From a virus, in IMG/VR virus record IMGVR_UViG_3300042566_000212, positions 1 to 40,940 of that record: a stretch of 40,940 nt of DNA, one strand, 5' to 3'. A program made the translations under genes and the position numbers. Every line of letters begins with the position of its first letter. Position 1 is the first letter of the stretch. The notes below the pieces were generated by a model. That model worked only from the letters and a program-made list of their open reading frames with translations, had not been told where the DNA came from and did not search any database. Shown piece after piece: positions 7,367 through 16,011 of this stretch.

Positions 7367-9010
7367 TTATTGAACAGAACGTCCTTCACCCTTTGGATTT
7401 CTACCTGCAACTGTTGCGGTATTGTCCGAAGAGTTTGAACTTCTTTCTGCATCTCTAGTACGAGTCTGTTGGGTGTTTGCGGTGGCATCTGCTGCCTGAC
7501 GAGCGTTCAGTTCAAGAAAGTCGTCTGCCTCTTCCATCTGTGGAAGCCCAAGTGTCTCACGTGCTTCATTTCTAGTCATAACTTGGTTTCTAACATAACG
7601 CTCAATAATCTGTGACTGAGCAATTTCGTCAGTAAGGGTTAGTTCATTAAACTTAAGTTCGACCATGTCGGTCTTTTCGCTAATGATCTTATTGATAACT
7701 TTTTCAAGATTACGCTGGGCTGGTCTTGCTACCTGCTCCTTGAAGGTACGGTCCTGTGCTAGTGCAGCAGCAATAGCAGCAGAGTCGCCACCACCAATCT
7801 TAGATAGTGGAACTTGGTGAGCAACCAGAATGTCGTCACGGTTGCGAATTCGGTATTCGTTGAACGATGCCTCTTGTGTACCGCTCTCAACAGCCTCCAT
7901 CTTAAACTCAACCTTGTTGGTGTCGGAGTCTCCTGGTAGTGGAATGTAAAGGGTTCTGTGGTTTTGACCCTTTAGGCTTGTCTGTAGGAATCGGAACATC
8001 TTATCCTCTGCCTCTTCTGACAACTTTGCACCCTTGAGAGTAACGATATAACGAGGAACGCCCTTATTAGTGAAGTAATCAATGTTGTACTGTGAAGCCA
8101 AAGCGTCACCCTGTAGAGCACCTACAGCAGATAGAATATCTGGAACACCATAGAACGAGTTTAGTGGAGAGTATTGCTTGATGTGAATAATCTCATTTGG
8201 GCGAGGATCGTTGGTAATTGGGTTTACATTCTTTGCACCGAAGTTACGGAAGTAAACAACTTTGTTTCCAATAATCTGAATATATCCGTCACGCATTCTG
8301 CGAACTCTCATAGTTGTTGCAGGAATGTGTCCAACATAGCCAATCTCGCCAGTTACGGTTCTACCAATTTCAAGGTATCCATTTCCAGTAGACTCGTAGT
8401 CTGTCCAAACCTTCATAAATGTAGATGTCATTGACTCTTCATTATTTAGTGACTCAAACCATTCCTTGACTTCTACCTTTGCTCTTTCAACACGCTTACG
8501 AGCCTTGTCTACAGCACTTGCATTATCAGATGCCTCAAGAGCCATGAGGACTCTCTGGGTAGCCTGGAGTTCGTATCCAAGACCTACAATGTTCTCCACC
8601 TTTGCGTCAATAGCAGCGTGGTTAGCAAATGATGTGTCATAGTAGTTAGCCAATTCATATAGATTCCATGGTGGAGTAATTACGTCAAATAGACCGTATC
8701 CATTACGGTAAACCTTACCAGGATTGATCTCTTTAGAGTATGCTCCATTGATACCGCTGTTGATTGCTAGAGCACTATCTTGGTATCCAGGGTTGTTAAC
8801 GTCTACATTGTTGTATTGTAGCGTTGTCTCTACAAGAGGATCATTATTAGCCTTTTCAAGCCTGTCTGTTCTACGCTTAAAGTTTTTCTCAATGCCAGAA
8901 TACGACTTGAGTTCTTCCCATGATTTATTGAATGGGTCCTGAGCCTTAAACTTATCGGTTTGCTGCTCAAGTTCGTCTAGGTTGATATCCCTGATGTAAT
9001 ACTCTTCCAT
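7367..9010 (-). CDS. Portal protein
   Basis: 547 residues. It shows the usual portal course: N-terminal helical part, clip/stem region with EIIHIKQYSPLNSFYGVPD, the wing/stem segment GDALASQYNIDYFTNKGVPR, and the crown-side helical segment with HQVPLSKIGGGDSAAIAAAL and AQDRTFKEQVARPAQRNLEK. It ends in a polar, disordered tail. The start overlaps the upstream stop (TAATG) with GGAGATG as ribosome binding site. It forms the dodecameric DNA channel at the capsid vertex. The terminase that normally precedes it is not found in the window. Confidence 0.92.
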   Translation of the reverse strand: MEEYYIRDINLDELEQQTDKFKAQDPFNKSWEELKSYSGIEKNFKRRTDRLEKANNDPLVETTLQYNNVDVNNPGYQDSALAINSGINGAYSKEINPGKVYRNGYGLFDVITPPWNLYELANYYDTSFANHAAIDAKVENIVGLGYELQATQRVLMALEASDNASAVDKARKRVERAKVEVKEWFESLNNEESMTSTFMKVWTDYESTGNGYLEIGRTVTGEIGYVGHIPATTMRVRRMRDGYIQIIGNKVVYFRNFGAKNVNPITNDPRPNEIIHIKQYSPLNSFYGVPDILSAVGALQGDALASQYNIDYFTNKGVPRYIVTLKGAKLSEEAEDKMFRFLQTSLKGQNHRTLYIPLPGDSDTNKVEFKMEAVESGTQEASFNEYRIRNRDDILVAHQVPLSKIGGGDSAAIAAALAQDRTFKEQVARPAQRNLEKVINKIISEKTDMVELKFNELTLTDEIAQSQIIERYVRNQVMTRNEARETLGLPQMEEADDFLELNARQAADATANTQQTRTRDAERSSNSSDNTATVAGRNPKGEGRSVQ

Positions 9011-9387
9011 TACTGTTCATCTCCATACAAAGCAATTGTATCCTTGGCAGCCTGCACAGCACCAAGGTCATTAAGGTTTGGAATTAGACCTTGCTTCATG
9101 CGATCTACCTGCTCTGAGTATTCTTCCTCAGAGATTCTTTCCATACCTGGATAAAATTCAGCATGACCGTCTCCCTGCCCAAGATAGGTCGCTTCTTTTT
9201 TTAGTTTTTCAATTTGAAGGGCATCTCCCTTGTGTGATGGAATATTTAGAACGCTGCCGTGACCATCTGTAAATGGCTTTCCGTTCGCTTTAATCCATAC
9301 ATAGATACCCCAAGGGTAATCTTTTTGCAAAACTGTTACTTTAGAGTCACCAATTTGACCAGGAAAGCGTGGATTTTCGTTATTCAT
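9010..9387 (-). CDS. Hypothetical protein upstream of the portal gene
   Basis: 125 residues, starting MNNENPRFPGQIGD. It shows a small beta-rich N-terminal half (VTVLQKDYPWGIYVWIKANG) and a helical C-terminal half. No family is recognised. The ATG at 9387 lies 7 nt from TGg-TATACT, so the transcript may be leaderless; an in-frame GTG two codons earlier is an alternative. It is coupled to the portal gene by a TAATG overlap. Confidence 0.65.
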   Translation of the reverse strand: MNNENPRFPGQIGDSKVTVLQKDYPWGIYVWIKANGKPFTDGHGSVLNIPSHKGDALQIEKLKKEATYLGQGDGHAEFYPGMERISEEEYSEQVDRMKQGLIPNLNDLGAVQAAKDTIALYGDEQ

Positions 9388-9394
9388 AACCACT

Positions 9395-9403
9395 AGTATA
9401 CCA
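9395..9403 (-). promoter_or_regulatory. Late extended -10 promoter for the portal operon
   Basis: Minus strand TGg-TATACT with 7 nt to the ATG at 9387; no Shine-Dalgarno fits in the gap. Confidence 0.5.
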
Positions 9404-9405
9404 TA

Positions 9406-12400
9406 CTATGATGGTTTCTTAGTAAACGTGACAGGCGTAACTCTCTTATATGTTCTAAATCTATAGTTTGACAACGATACACCACTGGCATCATCAAAGA
9501 TAATCTTGTTAGTTCCTACGTATGACTTGAAAATCTCTGGCAAACTAATTCCTAGTGAATTTGACTGACCAATAATAAGGACATTGTTCCAAGTATATGT
9601 TTCTGGGCTTGTACCACTGCCCTTCCAAAAATTCCAAAATAGTGTTTCATTGGTCAACGTTTCCTTGACCCTATCCCAAATCCTAAAGGTTGTGTAGATC
9701 TTTTCCTGAAGTCCTGTGGACTGATAGTATGATAAGTGATTTACCATAATTGGACCATTTAGCCTAAAGGCACCAGCATAGTTGTTTAAGTTTAATTTGG
9801 CTGCGAAGGATATTCCCAGCATTGACCATTCTTTAATAGAGATGGTTGGACTCTTTACAAGTTTTCCATTAATATAAAATGCCACACCATTTTCTTCGGC
9901 ACCTGTATTTGCATTAATTGCGTAGATCTTTGCTCTCTGCCCAGTTGGGTGAGTAGCCACAAGATAGAACTTAATATAAGCGTCTTTCGACTGTATCTCA
10001 AAAATTGGAGTTGACGAATATGGGAAGAAGTCCTTATTGTACTTTAGAAGTATTTGAATTGCTGCGACATCAAATTTTGATGATACCTGCGAGTTTAGGG
10101 GAAGTGTCAAACCCCTATTTGTCAATGGCTCATAATCTCCAACCAACTCAATTCCAGAGTTTCTGCTCAGGAATAAATATGGCGTACTTCTCTTATAGAT
10201 CTTAAACGGATTGGTCTTTTTGTAATTAAAGTAGATTCCGCTCTTTGTATAGGGATAAAGGGGAATGCCGAACTTAGTTCCAATTGGTGTTGGGGTCTTA
10301 ACGTCTAGAGCCTGAGAAGCCAGTTCGATGCTATATACAGAGACTGGCTTGGTCTGAACACCATTTGCAATCATGTCCACGTGAACTACTATTGCTAGAT
10401 CAGAGAACTTAATTGATTTGGGTGGGTAGATTACTGTGTTGTCAATTACCTCATATTTTGTATTTACCCATTCATCGCCAGCCTTAATTAGATTGTTATT
10501 GCTTACGCTTTCGGTGTTGGTATAATTCTCTATCGGGGTGTTTGCTCCACCACTGACATACTGAAAAGTAATATATGTTTTTACAGAATACTCGGTTGTG
10601 TCGTATACATATTGAGTTTTAGTTCTATTTTTCAAATCTGCATATGATGCATATCCACTAAAAAGTTCGTTATCTAGTTCGGCATAGGTATATTGAACTG
10701 GACTTAAATATTCAGCCTGAAGTTCACCATACGTCCAACTATCAGTTTCTGTTTTTTGCTCCAAGAACTTTCCTGGTGATGGATATCCAATGTTAAACTG
10801 TATAAAGTCAAGGTCGTAATAACTTCCAGACTCTGCGTCTTTGACATACTTAGCAAAGTGCGAAAGTGGAACATAGTCTTCCCAAGTTGAATGTGTAGAA
10901 ACATCCAGCACAAAGTTTCCTAGGAATACGGATGGTGTCATCCTATAAGTTGCTACGTGTGCATAGAACCTGTCTGATAGCAATGCATATGGATCTCCAC
11001 CGTCAAGTACCTCTGACCAGTACTCTGGGTCGTTTCCAAAATAAGTATATCCTGCATCATAGATTACGTTTTGGAAGGAATCCTTGTCCATGGCTATTCC
11101 ATCTTCAGCAAACATGTAGGCTACCACTTTTGAATTTCTGGTTGTGGCAAGCGAAAAGTTATAGATGTTTCCTAAATATGTGTTTTCAAATGTGGTGTCT
11201 CCAGCAATAAAGATTTCAAGGTTATTTCTATTTGCAAAGAACTGAATAAGTTCTCCTCCGTAGTATGAAGAGACTATGTCTAGATCAAATCCAGCAATAA
11301 ACATTTCTCCAACAATGTTAATTGGAACAGTTTTTATTGTTTCACTGGTGGCTCCATTATAAAACTTATAGAGAATATCCTGTCCATTTGCAACAACACT
11401 AAAGAACTTGCCAGAACTCTTATCTCTAATCTTAATCAATAATTCATCATACTCTGAGTACGATACCGTCTTAAAAATACCGTAAATACTCTTAAGGTTG
11501 TTTGAAATAAATGAAATATCTTCTAGGTATAGATATCCGCTGACATCGTCCCAGTTTCCATTTGGCTTCATTTTAATATATGTTTCAGCCTCATAGTTAT
11601 TTAGGATCTGATCATTTAGCCAGGCTGCTTCATCTCCAGACTGCAAAACAATGTCTGGTAGTGGATGTTGTGGTGCCGATATAGAGTTTTTGGTAAAACT
11701 AATGTTATCTGAAATACCTGCTGACCAAGCACTGTTTTTAGGAAAAACAAAGTTTCCTGCATAGTTTGAACTAGGATAGTCAATTACAACTGCCTTGCCG
11801 TCATATGAGGAGTTTAGATTTTCTGGATATTCGACATTTTGACCATATACCCATCGTCTTTTTGCAATGGTCTTATCGATATCATATGGGTATATTGCAA
11901 CGCAATCTAAGTCAACAGATACGTCATCTGCAGAATAGAATCCTAGCCAGTCCTGATCCTTACCTGAAGCACTGTATTGCTCTGGCAAGTATATGCTATT
12001 TGCATCTATTTCAATACTGATAATCTCTTCTGCGTTAACAACTAGAGACACCCTTCCTGGAGTATACTTAAGGTGAACAAGCATTGGCTTACCCCACTCA
12101 GAGATAATTCCTGCCTTAACATTATCAGAAATCTTTAGATAGAAGCGTTCATGATCAACATAAACTCCGTCTTCAGATGATACTGGTCCAAAAACTTTGT
12201 GCATTTCCGTAGAAATAGAGTCTACTCGCATCCAAGCCTCAAAGGTATATACTGAGTGTTTTCCAGTAGCATTTAAAAATCCCTTGCCAGGAACTATTAG
12301 CGATGGCAATGCATAGTTATAGACTAAACGTGTAACGTTGCTTGCTCCAAACACCAATGGCATTCCAGCATTTTTTGCAAATAGTTTATTTACTGATGCT

Positions 12401-13158
12401 AGGTAGTATCCGTCTAACTCTTGTAGACCGTAAGCCTTGGCTACCACAGCCTTTTCTGCACCGTCTACTGCAATATTTGACGGAAAGTCTACAATTTCAC
12501 CAGTCTGATCTTCTTTGTATATAAGACCCAATGACTCTGACTGGAATTCTTCTGACCACTGACCAAGACTAAGACCATTGATGTAGAACGTATACTCTGT
12601 ATTTGGATCTTCACTATCGTAGTACTCAATGTCAATAAATAGATTTACGTCGCTAGTAAAGTTTGGAATGTCGAAGGTTTCTGCTATATAAGTCCAGTTT
12701 TTATAAACTGTTGTGTCAAACTTTTTAGATACCCGAACAAGTTGTTGCGTAATCTCTTCGGTATATGTGAAGCCAATAGTGATTGCATTTATATACTCTG
12801 TATCTGAATAGAAGTAGGTGCCAATAGAAAATGTTGCTAAGGCTGGGTCCATATCTTCAAAATTAAATACTACTGGGCTTGTCAGCCTAGCCTTGCCAAC
12901 AAAGTCTGAACCAGACCACTTAGTGGAAACAATTTCGTACAGCCCTCCAGGTAGGTACTGACCCAAATTTATAAAGGTTTCTGATATTTGAACATCATCA
13001 CTAACGTCTACATCTTCTGGAACTGTCCAACCATTTGTCAGGTCTCTATCTGAATCTTGTAGGTACGATACGTAGTCTAGTTTATCATCAAGTGCCCACA
13101 TGGCAATTGGATGTTCGCTATAGGCTTTTTCAGCATAAATGTTAGATGGACTGGGCAT
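9406..13158 (-). CDS. Large minor tail / appendage protein with LamG-like domains
   Basis: 1250 residues, the largest gene here. It opens MPSPSNIYAEKAYSEHPIAM, an opening that looks familiar from large phage adhesion proteins. A concanavalin/LamG-like sandwich is visible at about residues 300-440 (YTFEAWMRVDSIS, LHLKY-type strand VHLKYTPGRVSLVVN, WLGFYSADDVSVD), and similar laminin-like segments recur near 520-680 and 1060-1200. Such domains bind polysaccharide or surface glycans, so a receptor-binding role at the tail tip is likely. The Shine-Dalgarno TAGGAGA precedes the start. Its location upstream of portal rather than after the tape measure is unusual. Confidence 0.7.
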   Translation of the reverse strand: MPSPSNIYAEKAYSEHPIAMWALDDKLDYVSYLQDSDRDLTNGWTVPEDVDVSDDVQISETFINLGQYLPGGLYEIVSTKWSGSDFVGKARLTSPVVFNFEDMDPALATFSIGTYFYSDTEYINAITIGFTYTEEITQQLVRVSKKFDTTVYKNWTYIAETFDIPNFTSDVNLFIDIEYYDSEDPNTEYTFYINGLSLGQWSEEFQSESLGLIYKEDQTGEIVDFPSNIAVDGAEKAVVAKAYGLQELDGYYLASVNKLFAKNAGMPLVFGASNVTRLVYNYALPSLIVPGKGFLNATGKHSVYTFEAWMRVDSISTEMHKVFGPVSSEDGVYVDHERFYLKISDNVKAGIISEWGKPMLVHLKYTPGRVSLVVNAEEIISIEIDANSIYLPEQYSASGKDQDWLGFYSADDVSVDLDCVAIYPYDIDKTIAKRRWVYGQNVEYPENLNSSYDGKAVVIDYPSSNYAGNFVFPKNSAWSAGISDNISFTKNSISAPQHPLPDIVLQSGDEAAWLNDQILNNYEAETYIKMKPNGNWDDVSGYLYLEDISFISNNLKSIYGIFKTVSYSEYDELLIKIRDKSSGKFFSVVANGQDILYKFYNGATSETIKTVPINIVGEMFIAGFDLDIVSSYYGGELIQFFANRNNLEIFIAGDTTFENTYLGNIYNFSLATTRNSKVVAYMFAEDGIAMDKDSFQNVIYDAGYTYFGNDPEYWSEVLDGGDPYALLSDRFYAHVATYRMTPSVFLGNFVLDVSTHSTWEDYVPLSHFAKYVKDAESGSYYDLDFIQFNIGYPSPGKFLEQKTETDSWTYGELQAEYLSPVQYTYAELDNELFSGYASYADLKNRTKTQYVYDTTEYSVKTYITFQYVSGGANTPIENYTNTESVSNNNLIKAGDEWVNTKYEVIDNTVIYPPKSIKFSDLAIVVHVDMIANGVQTKPVSVYSIELASQALDVKTPTPIGTKFGIPLYPYTKSGIYFNYKKTNPFKIYKRSTPYLFLSRNSGIELVGDYEPLTNRGLTLPLNSQVSSKFDVAAIQILLKYNKDFFPYSSTPIFEIQSKDAYIKFYLVATHPTGQRAKIYAINANTGAEENGVAFYINGKLVKSPTISIKEWSMLGISFAAKLNLNNYAGAFRLNGPIMVNHLSYYQSTGLQEKIYTTFRIWDRVKETLTNETLFWNFWKGSGTSPETYTWNNVLIIGQSNSLGISLPEIFKSYVGTNKIIFDDASGVSLSNYRFRTYKRVTPVTFTKKPS

Positions 13159-13173
13159 AAAATCTCCTAGTCC

Positions 13174-13182
13174 ATTTTATCA
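13174..13182 (-). promoter_or_regulatory. Late extended -10 promoter for the 1250-residue protein gene
   Basis: Minus strand TGa-TAAAAT, 15 nt upstream of the ATG with a Shine-Dalgarno in between. Confidence 0.45.
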
Positions 13183-13192
13183 TAATTAGTAC

Positions 13193-13843
13193 TTACTTAT
13201 ATGACTTTCGTTCCCAAAAGTTTTTCTTATAAAAACCAAATGGTGGATTGTGCATAATAGAGGCAAACCATGGCTGTTTGTATGGTTTTTTATCTTCTAC
13301 CTCGGACTTCCAGTTTTCCCTTTTAAATGGAAGTGCCTGAATAATTGGCGTTCCTGCTGGAATCATACCGACGAAGTCCTTTTTAACAAAGAATGGAAAG
13401 TTTACTGCAATTGGAAACTTGTCTGTTTCGACTATGCCAGACAATGAATAAAATGGTAGATCTATTCTGTTGAGTGGGTGTGTAAATAGTGTGCTGTATC
13501 CTCTTGGTGTCTTGGTTACAAAAAAGTTAATCCATTTATATGGTTGGGGATCGTACTCTTTAGGAACATCAAATGTCTCAATTTGGGTTTTTAGGTGAGT
13601 TGTAATTTGCTCTGTTTTTGAAATTTGTTGAAATCCATTTTCATCAAAGTATACGTCAGACGCTAGCACTATGATATACCCAGATGTCATAGTATCTAAG
13701 AATGGAACACATTTCTTGATTGTCTCAATTCCGCTGTTTACACCTGGTAATTTTCTAAACCATTCTGGCACAAATTTTGATGCTGGTCTTGGATGTGGAA
13801 ACTCAATAGCAACATCTACAGACTGAAATTTAATCTTTTTCAT
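13193..13843 (-). CDS. Unknown protein, paralogue of the product at 14207-14896
   Basis: 216 residues. It shares with the 229-residue product the ordered motifs P-W-[FY]-R, K[KR]CVPF, SGY, THPLNR.DLPF / VHPLNRHDLPF, PFF[VI]K.DFVG, IPAGTP, and a terminal K-[KN][KN]-FW-[QE]-RK-Y. The family is not one whose function I know. The start at 13843 is chosen because GGAGAAG lies 7 nt upstream; it overlaps the preceding gene by 14 nt. Clustering with tail appendage genes suggests a virion-associated or late role. Confidence 0.65.
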   Translation of the reverse strand: MKKIKFQSVDVAIEFPHPRPASKFVPEWFRKLPGVNSGIETIKKCVPFLDTMTSGYIIVLASDVYFDENGFQQISKTEQITTHLKTQIETFDVPKEYDPQPYKWINFFVTKTPRGYSTLFTHPLNRIDLPFYSLSGIVETDKFPIAVNFPFFVKKDFVGMIPAGTPIIQALPFKRENWKSEVEDKKPYKQPWFASIMHNPPFGFYKKNFWERKSYK

Positions 13844-14207
13844 TTGTATCTTCTCCAACAAACTGTCCATCAACAAACTTCATTCCCTTTTTAACCTTTA
13901 TTTCAGTTGGTGTAAAAGGAACAAACTTAACCCCTCTACTCTGCAGCAATTTTGATGTTTCAGAATTTACTCTAATCATTTCTACTACCTTGTTGCCCTT
14001 GACCACTGCTAGATACTCTAGTTCAGTGTATGGTCCAGATTCTACTGGTAGCCTAAACTTAGCGTCTTCTGGGACAAATGAATCCTTTGCCCTTCTAAGT
14101 TCTACAAACTTTGCGTAAAGAATGTTAAATATTAACGACTTGATCGTAGGCTTAAACTCATTAACCAGATCCCCATAAAGCATTCTGCTTTTTGATTTAA
14201 ATGGCAT
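13830..14207 (-). CDS. Unknown protein between two paralogues
   Basis: 125 residues, starting MPFKSKSRMLYGDLVNEF. A basic helical N-terminus is followed by a beta-rich part. Its start overlaps the stop of the upstream paralogue (TAATG) and its end overlaps the next gene, so the three are coupled. No family recognised. Confidence 0.6.
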   Translation of the reverse strand: MPFKSKSRMLYGDLVNEFKPTIKSLIFNILYAKFVELRRAKDSFVPEDAKFRLPVESGPYTELEYLAVVKGNKVVEMIRVNSETSKLLQSRGVKFVPFTPTEIKVKKGMKFVDGQFVGEDTNEKD

Positions 14208-14896
14208 TAGTTGTATTCCTTTCGTTGCCAAAAGTATTTCTTATAACTTTTACCAGGAAGCCTAACAAAAGTACCCTGGAGGTTTTCAAGGTATTGGATT
14301 CCTTGATCATTTTTAATTGATGACCATTTTGCTCTCTTGATTGGAATTAGTTGAGCAAATGGAGTTCCTGCTGGAATTACTCCAACAAAATCTTCCTTAA
14401 TAAAAAATGGTATATTTCCAGAAGTAGAATACTTATCACTATCCATAATACCAGATGTGATTGTAAATGGCAAGTCGTGCCTATTTAATGGATGTACTAC
14501 AAGAAGGCTCCAGTTCTTTGGAGTTTTAATTCCCCAAAATCCCCTAAATGCCAAGTGATTTGGCATGTGACCTGCTGGTCTTGGCATCTTTTCACCGAGT
14601 GCTTTTGGTCTTTCTGAAATAAAGTCTTGAAAAATTTCTGGAGAATTCCAACGAATATTTAAAGAGCCATCCTCGTTTTTAGATACAAAAATATCTACTG
14701 GAGTTAACAGTGCATAGCCACTCAGCATTGCCTCCATAAACGGAACGCATCTTTTAAGTCCAGAAACTTCTTCGTTTTCTTGATTAACAAACGTTGTTTC
14801 TGATTCTCTGTACCATGTTGGCAACAATTTTTTAATTGGCGTTGGTTGTCCCAAATTAAAATATTCTTTTTTAGAAAAAAATCTAATTATTTTCAT
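14207..14896 (-). CDS. Unknown protein, paralogue of the product at 13193-13843
   Basis: 229 residues. It carries the same motif series as its paralogue (LPTWYRE, LKRCVPF, MLSGYALL, VVHPLNRHDLPF, IPFFIKEDFVGVIPAGTP, KKYFWQRKEY). The highly conserved GVIPAGTP and HPLNR segments look like a structural or catalytic core but no catalytic signature is clear. The start codon has little Shine-Dalgarno. It is first of a three-gene coupled set. Confidence 0.65.
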   Translation of the reverse strand: MKIIRFFSKKEYFNLGQPTPIKKLLPTWYRESETTFVNQENEEVSGLKRCVPFMEAMLSGYALLTPVDIFVSKNEDGSLNIRWNSPEIFQDFISERPKALGEKMPRPAGHMPNHLAFRGFWGIKTPKNWSLLVVHPLNRHDLPFTITSGIMDSDKYSTSGNIPFFIKEDFVGVIPAGTPFAQLIPIKRAKWSSIKNDQGIQYLENLQGTFVRLPGKSYKKYFWQRKEYN

Positions 14897-14910
14897 TTTA
14901 TACCCATCTA

Positions 14911-16011
14911 CTAGTTTCTAGTAATTTCTACCGATGAACCAATTATACCATTTGCTGGGGCGGTAGTGTATGCAGTTGGGGATACTGCGATTCCAAATCT
15001 AGTGTTTACCGTGGCACCAGTAGCCGTATAGACTAGGTCTGAGCCTAACTGGGTAACAAAATTATCGTCAGAATAAGCCTTTGCTGTAATTTGATTACCA
15101 GTCAGAGATACCAATAGCGATTTGGCGGTAGTTGCTGCTGACACAATTGACGATGTGATTGTGCTAACGGTACCGCCAACAGATTGTCGAATTCTTAAAA
15201 TCTGGGAATATGCATAAGTTGTAGCATTTGTAAAACTAAAAGTAAAGTATGTTCCACCACCAGTAAAGTAGAAATAGGTCACAGAGTTCCAAGCATAACT
15301 AGTATTTGCTGGATAATAGTAATAATTTGTTGCTACGTAGTAGTTGGTAGTCCATGTCCATGCATATGATGTATTTCCTCCACCATATGAAACGTTGTAA
15401 GATGTGGCAGACTTATATTGTGGTGGACCAAAGGTAAAAAATGGACCAGAATATGTCGTTTTGGCAGAATAGGTAGCGTTATATGCATTTGTAAAAGAAA
15501 ACTGAACTTGGCTAGAGCCTGTAGTATACCAGTTTGATGCTGCTGGTCCTGCATAGTTTGTAAAAGAAAATTGATTTGATGAATTCTGACCCTGCTCTGT
15601 TGTATAAGCATTTTGAGAATAGGCATACCCAGTGTTTCCTGGAATAGTGTTATATTCTGCATCAATGCCTACCATCCACCAGTCAGCAGAACTTTGCACC
15701 CAGATTGCTGCAGCAGCACCCTCTTCAACCTTAGACATCTTGATTGTGTTATTTTGAGTAGGCATTACGACTGTTGCCATTGGATAGGTGTTTCCAGAAC
15801 CGCCACTATTTGGGATAGACGTTGCTTGTGCAACGTTTGGCTGTCCACCTACATTAGAAGCAGTGACTGCAATTGTTCCGCTAGTTGCGTCCCATTTAGA
15901 GCCGTCGGTTGCTGTGCCAAGTGAACCAGAAGTTGTAGACCTATTACCAAAGTTATCTACAAACTTTTTTCTAACTGATGATGCTACTTGACTAAAGAAA
16001 TTTACTGGCAT
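14911..16011 (-). CDS. Tail appendage protein with Tyr/Thr/Asn/Ser-rich central tract
   Basis: 366 residues, start at 16011 overlapping the preceding stop (TAATG). The N-terminal 100 residues (KKFVDNFGNRSTTSG, GSKWDATSG) and C-terminal 120 residues look like one beta-sandwich split by an insert. Residues about 125-265 are an aromatic low-complexity tract with repeated SYAW, TNYY and FSFTN. Such a tract could form a fibrous or sticky surface. Inferred structural protein, possibly glycan-binding. Confidence 0.6.
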   Translation of the reverse strand: MPVNFFSQVASSVRKKFVDNFGNRSTTSGSLGTATDGSKWDATSGTIAVTASNVGGQPNVAQATSIPNSGGSGNTYPMATVVMPTQNNTIKMSKVEEGAAAAIWVQSSADWWMVGIDAEYNTIPGNTGYAYSQNAYTTEQGQNSSNQFSFTNYAGPAASNWYTTGSSQVQFSFTNAYNATYSAKTTYSGPFFTFGPPQYKSATSYNVSYGGGNTSYAWTWTTNYYVATNYYYYPANTSYAWNSVTYFYFTGGGTYFTFSFTNATTYAYSQILRIRQSVGGTVSTITSSIVSAATTAKSLLVSLTGNQITAKAYSDDNFVTQLGSDLVYTATGATVNTRFGIAVSPTAYTTAPANGIIGSSVEITRN

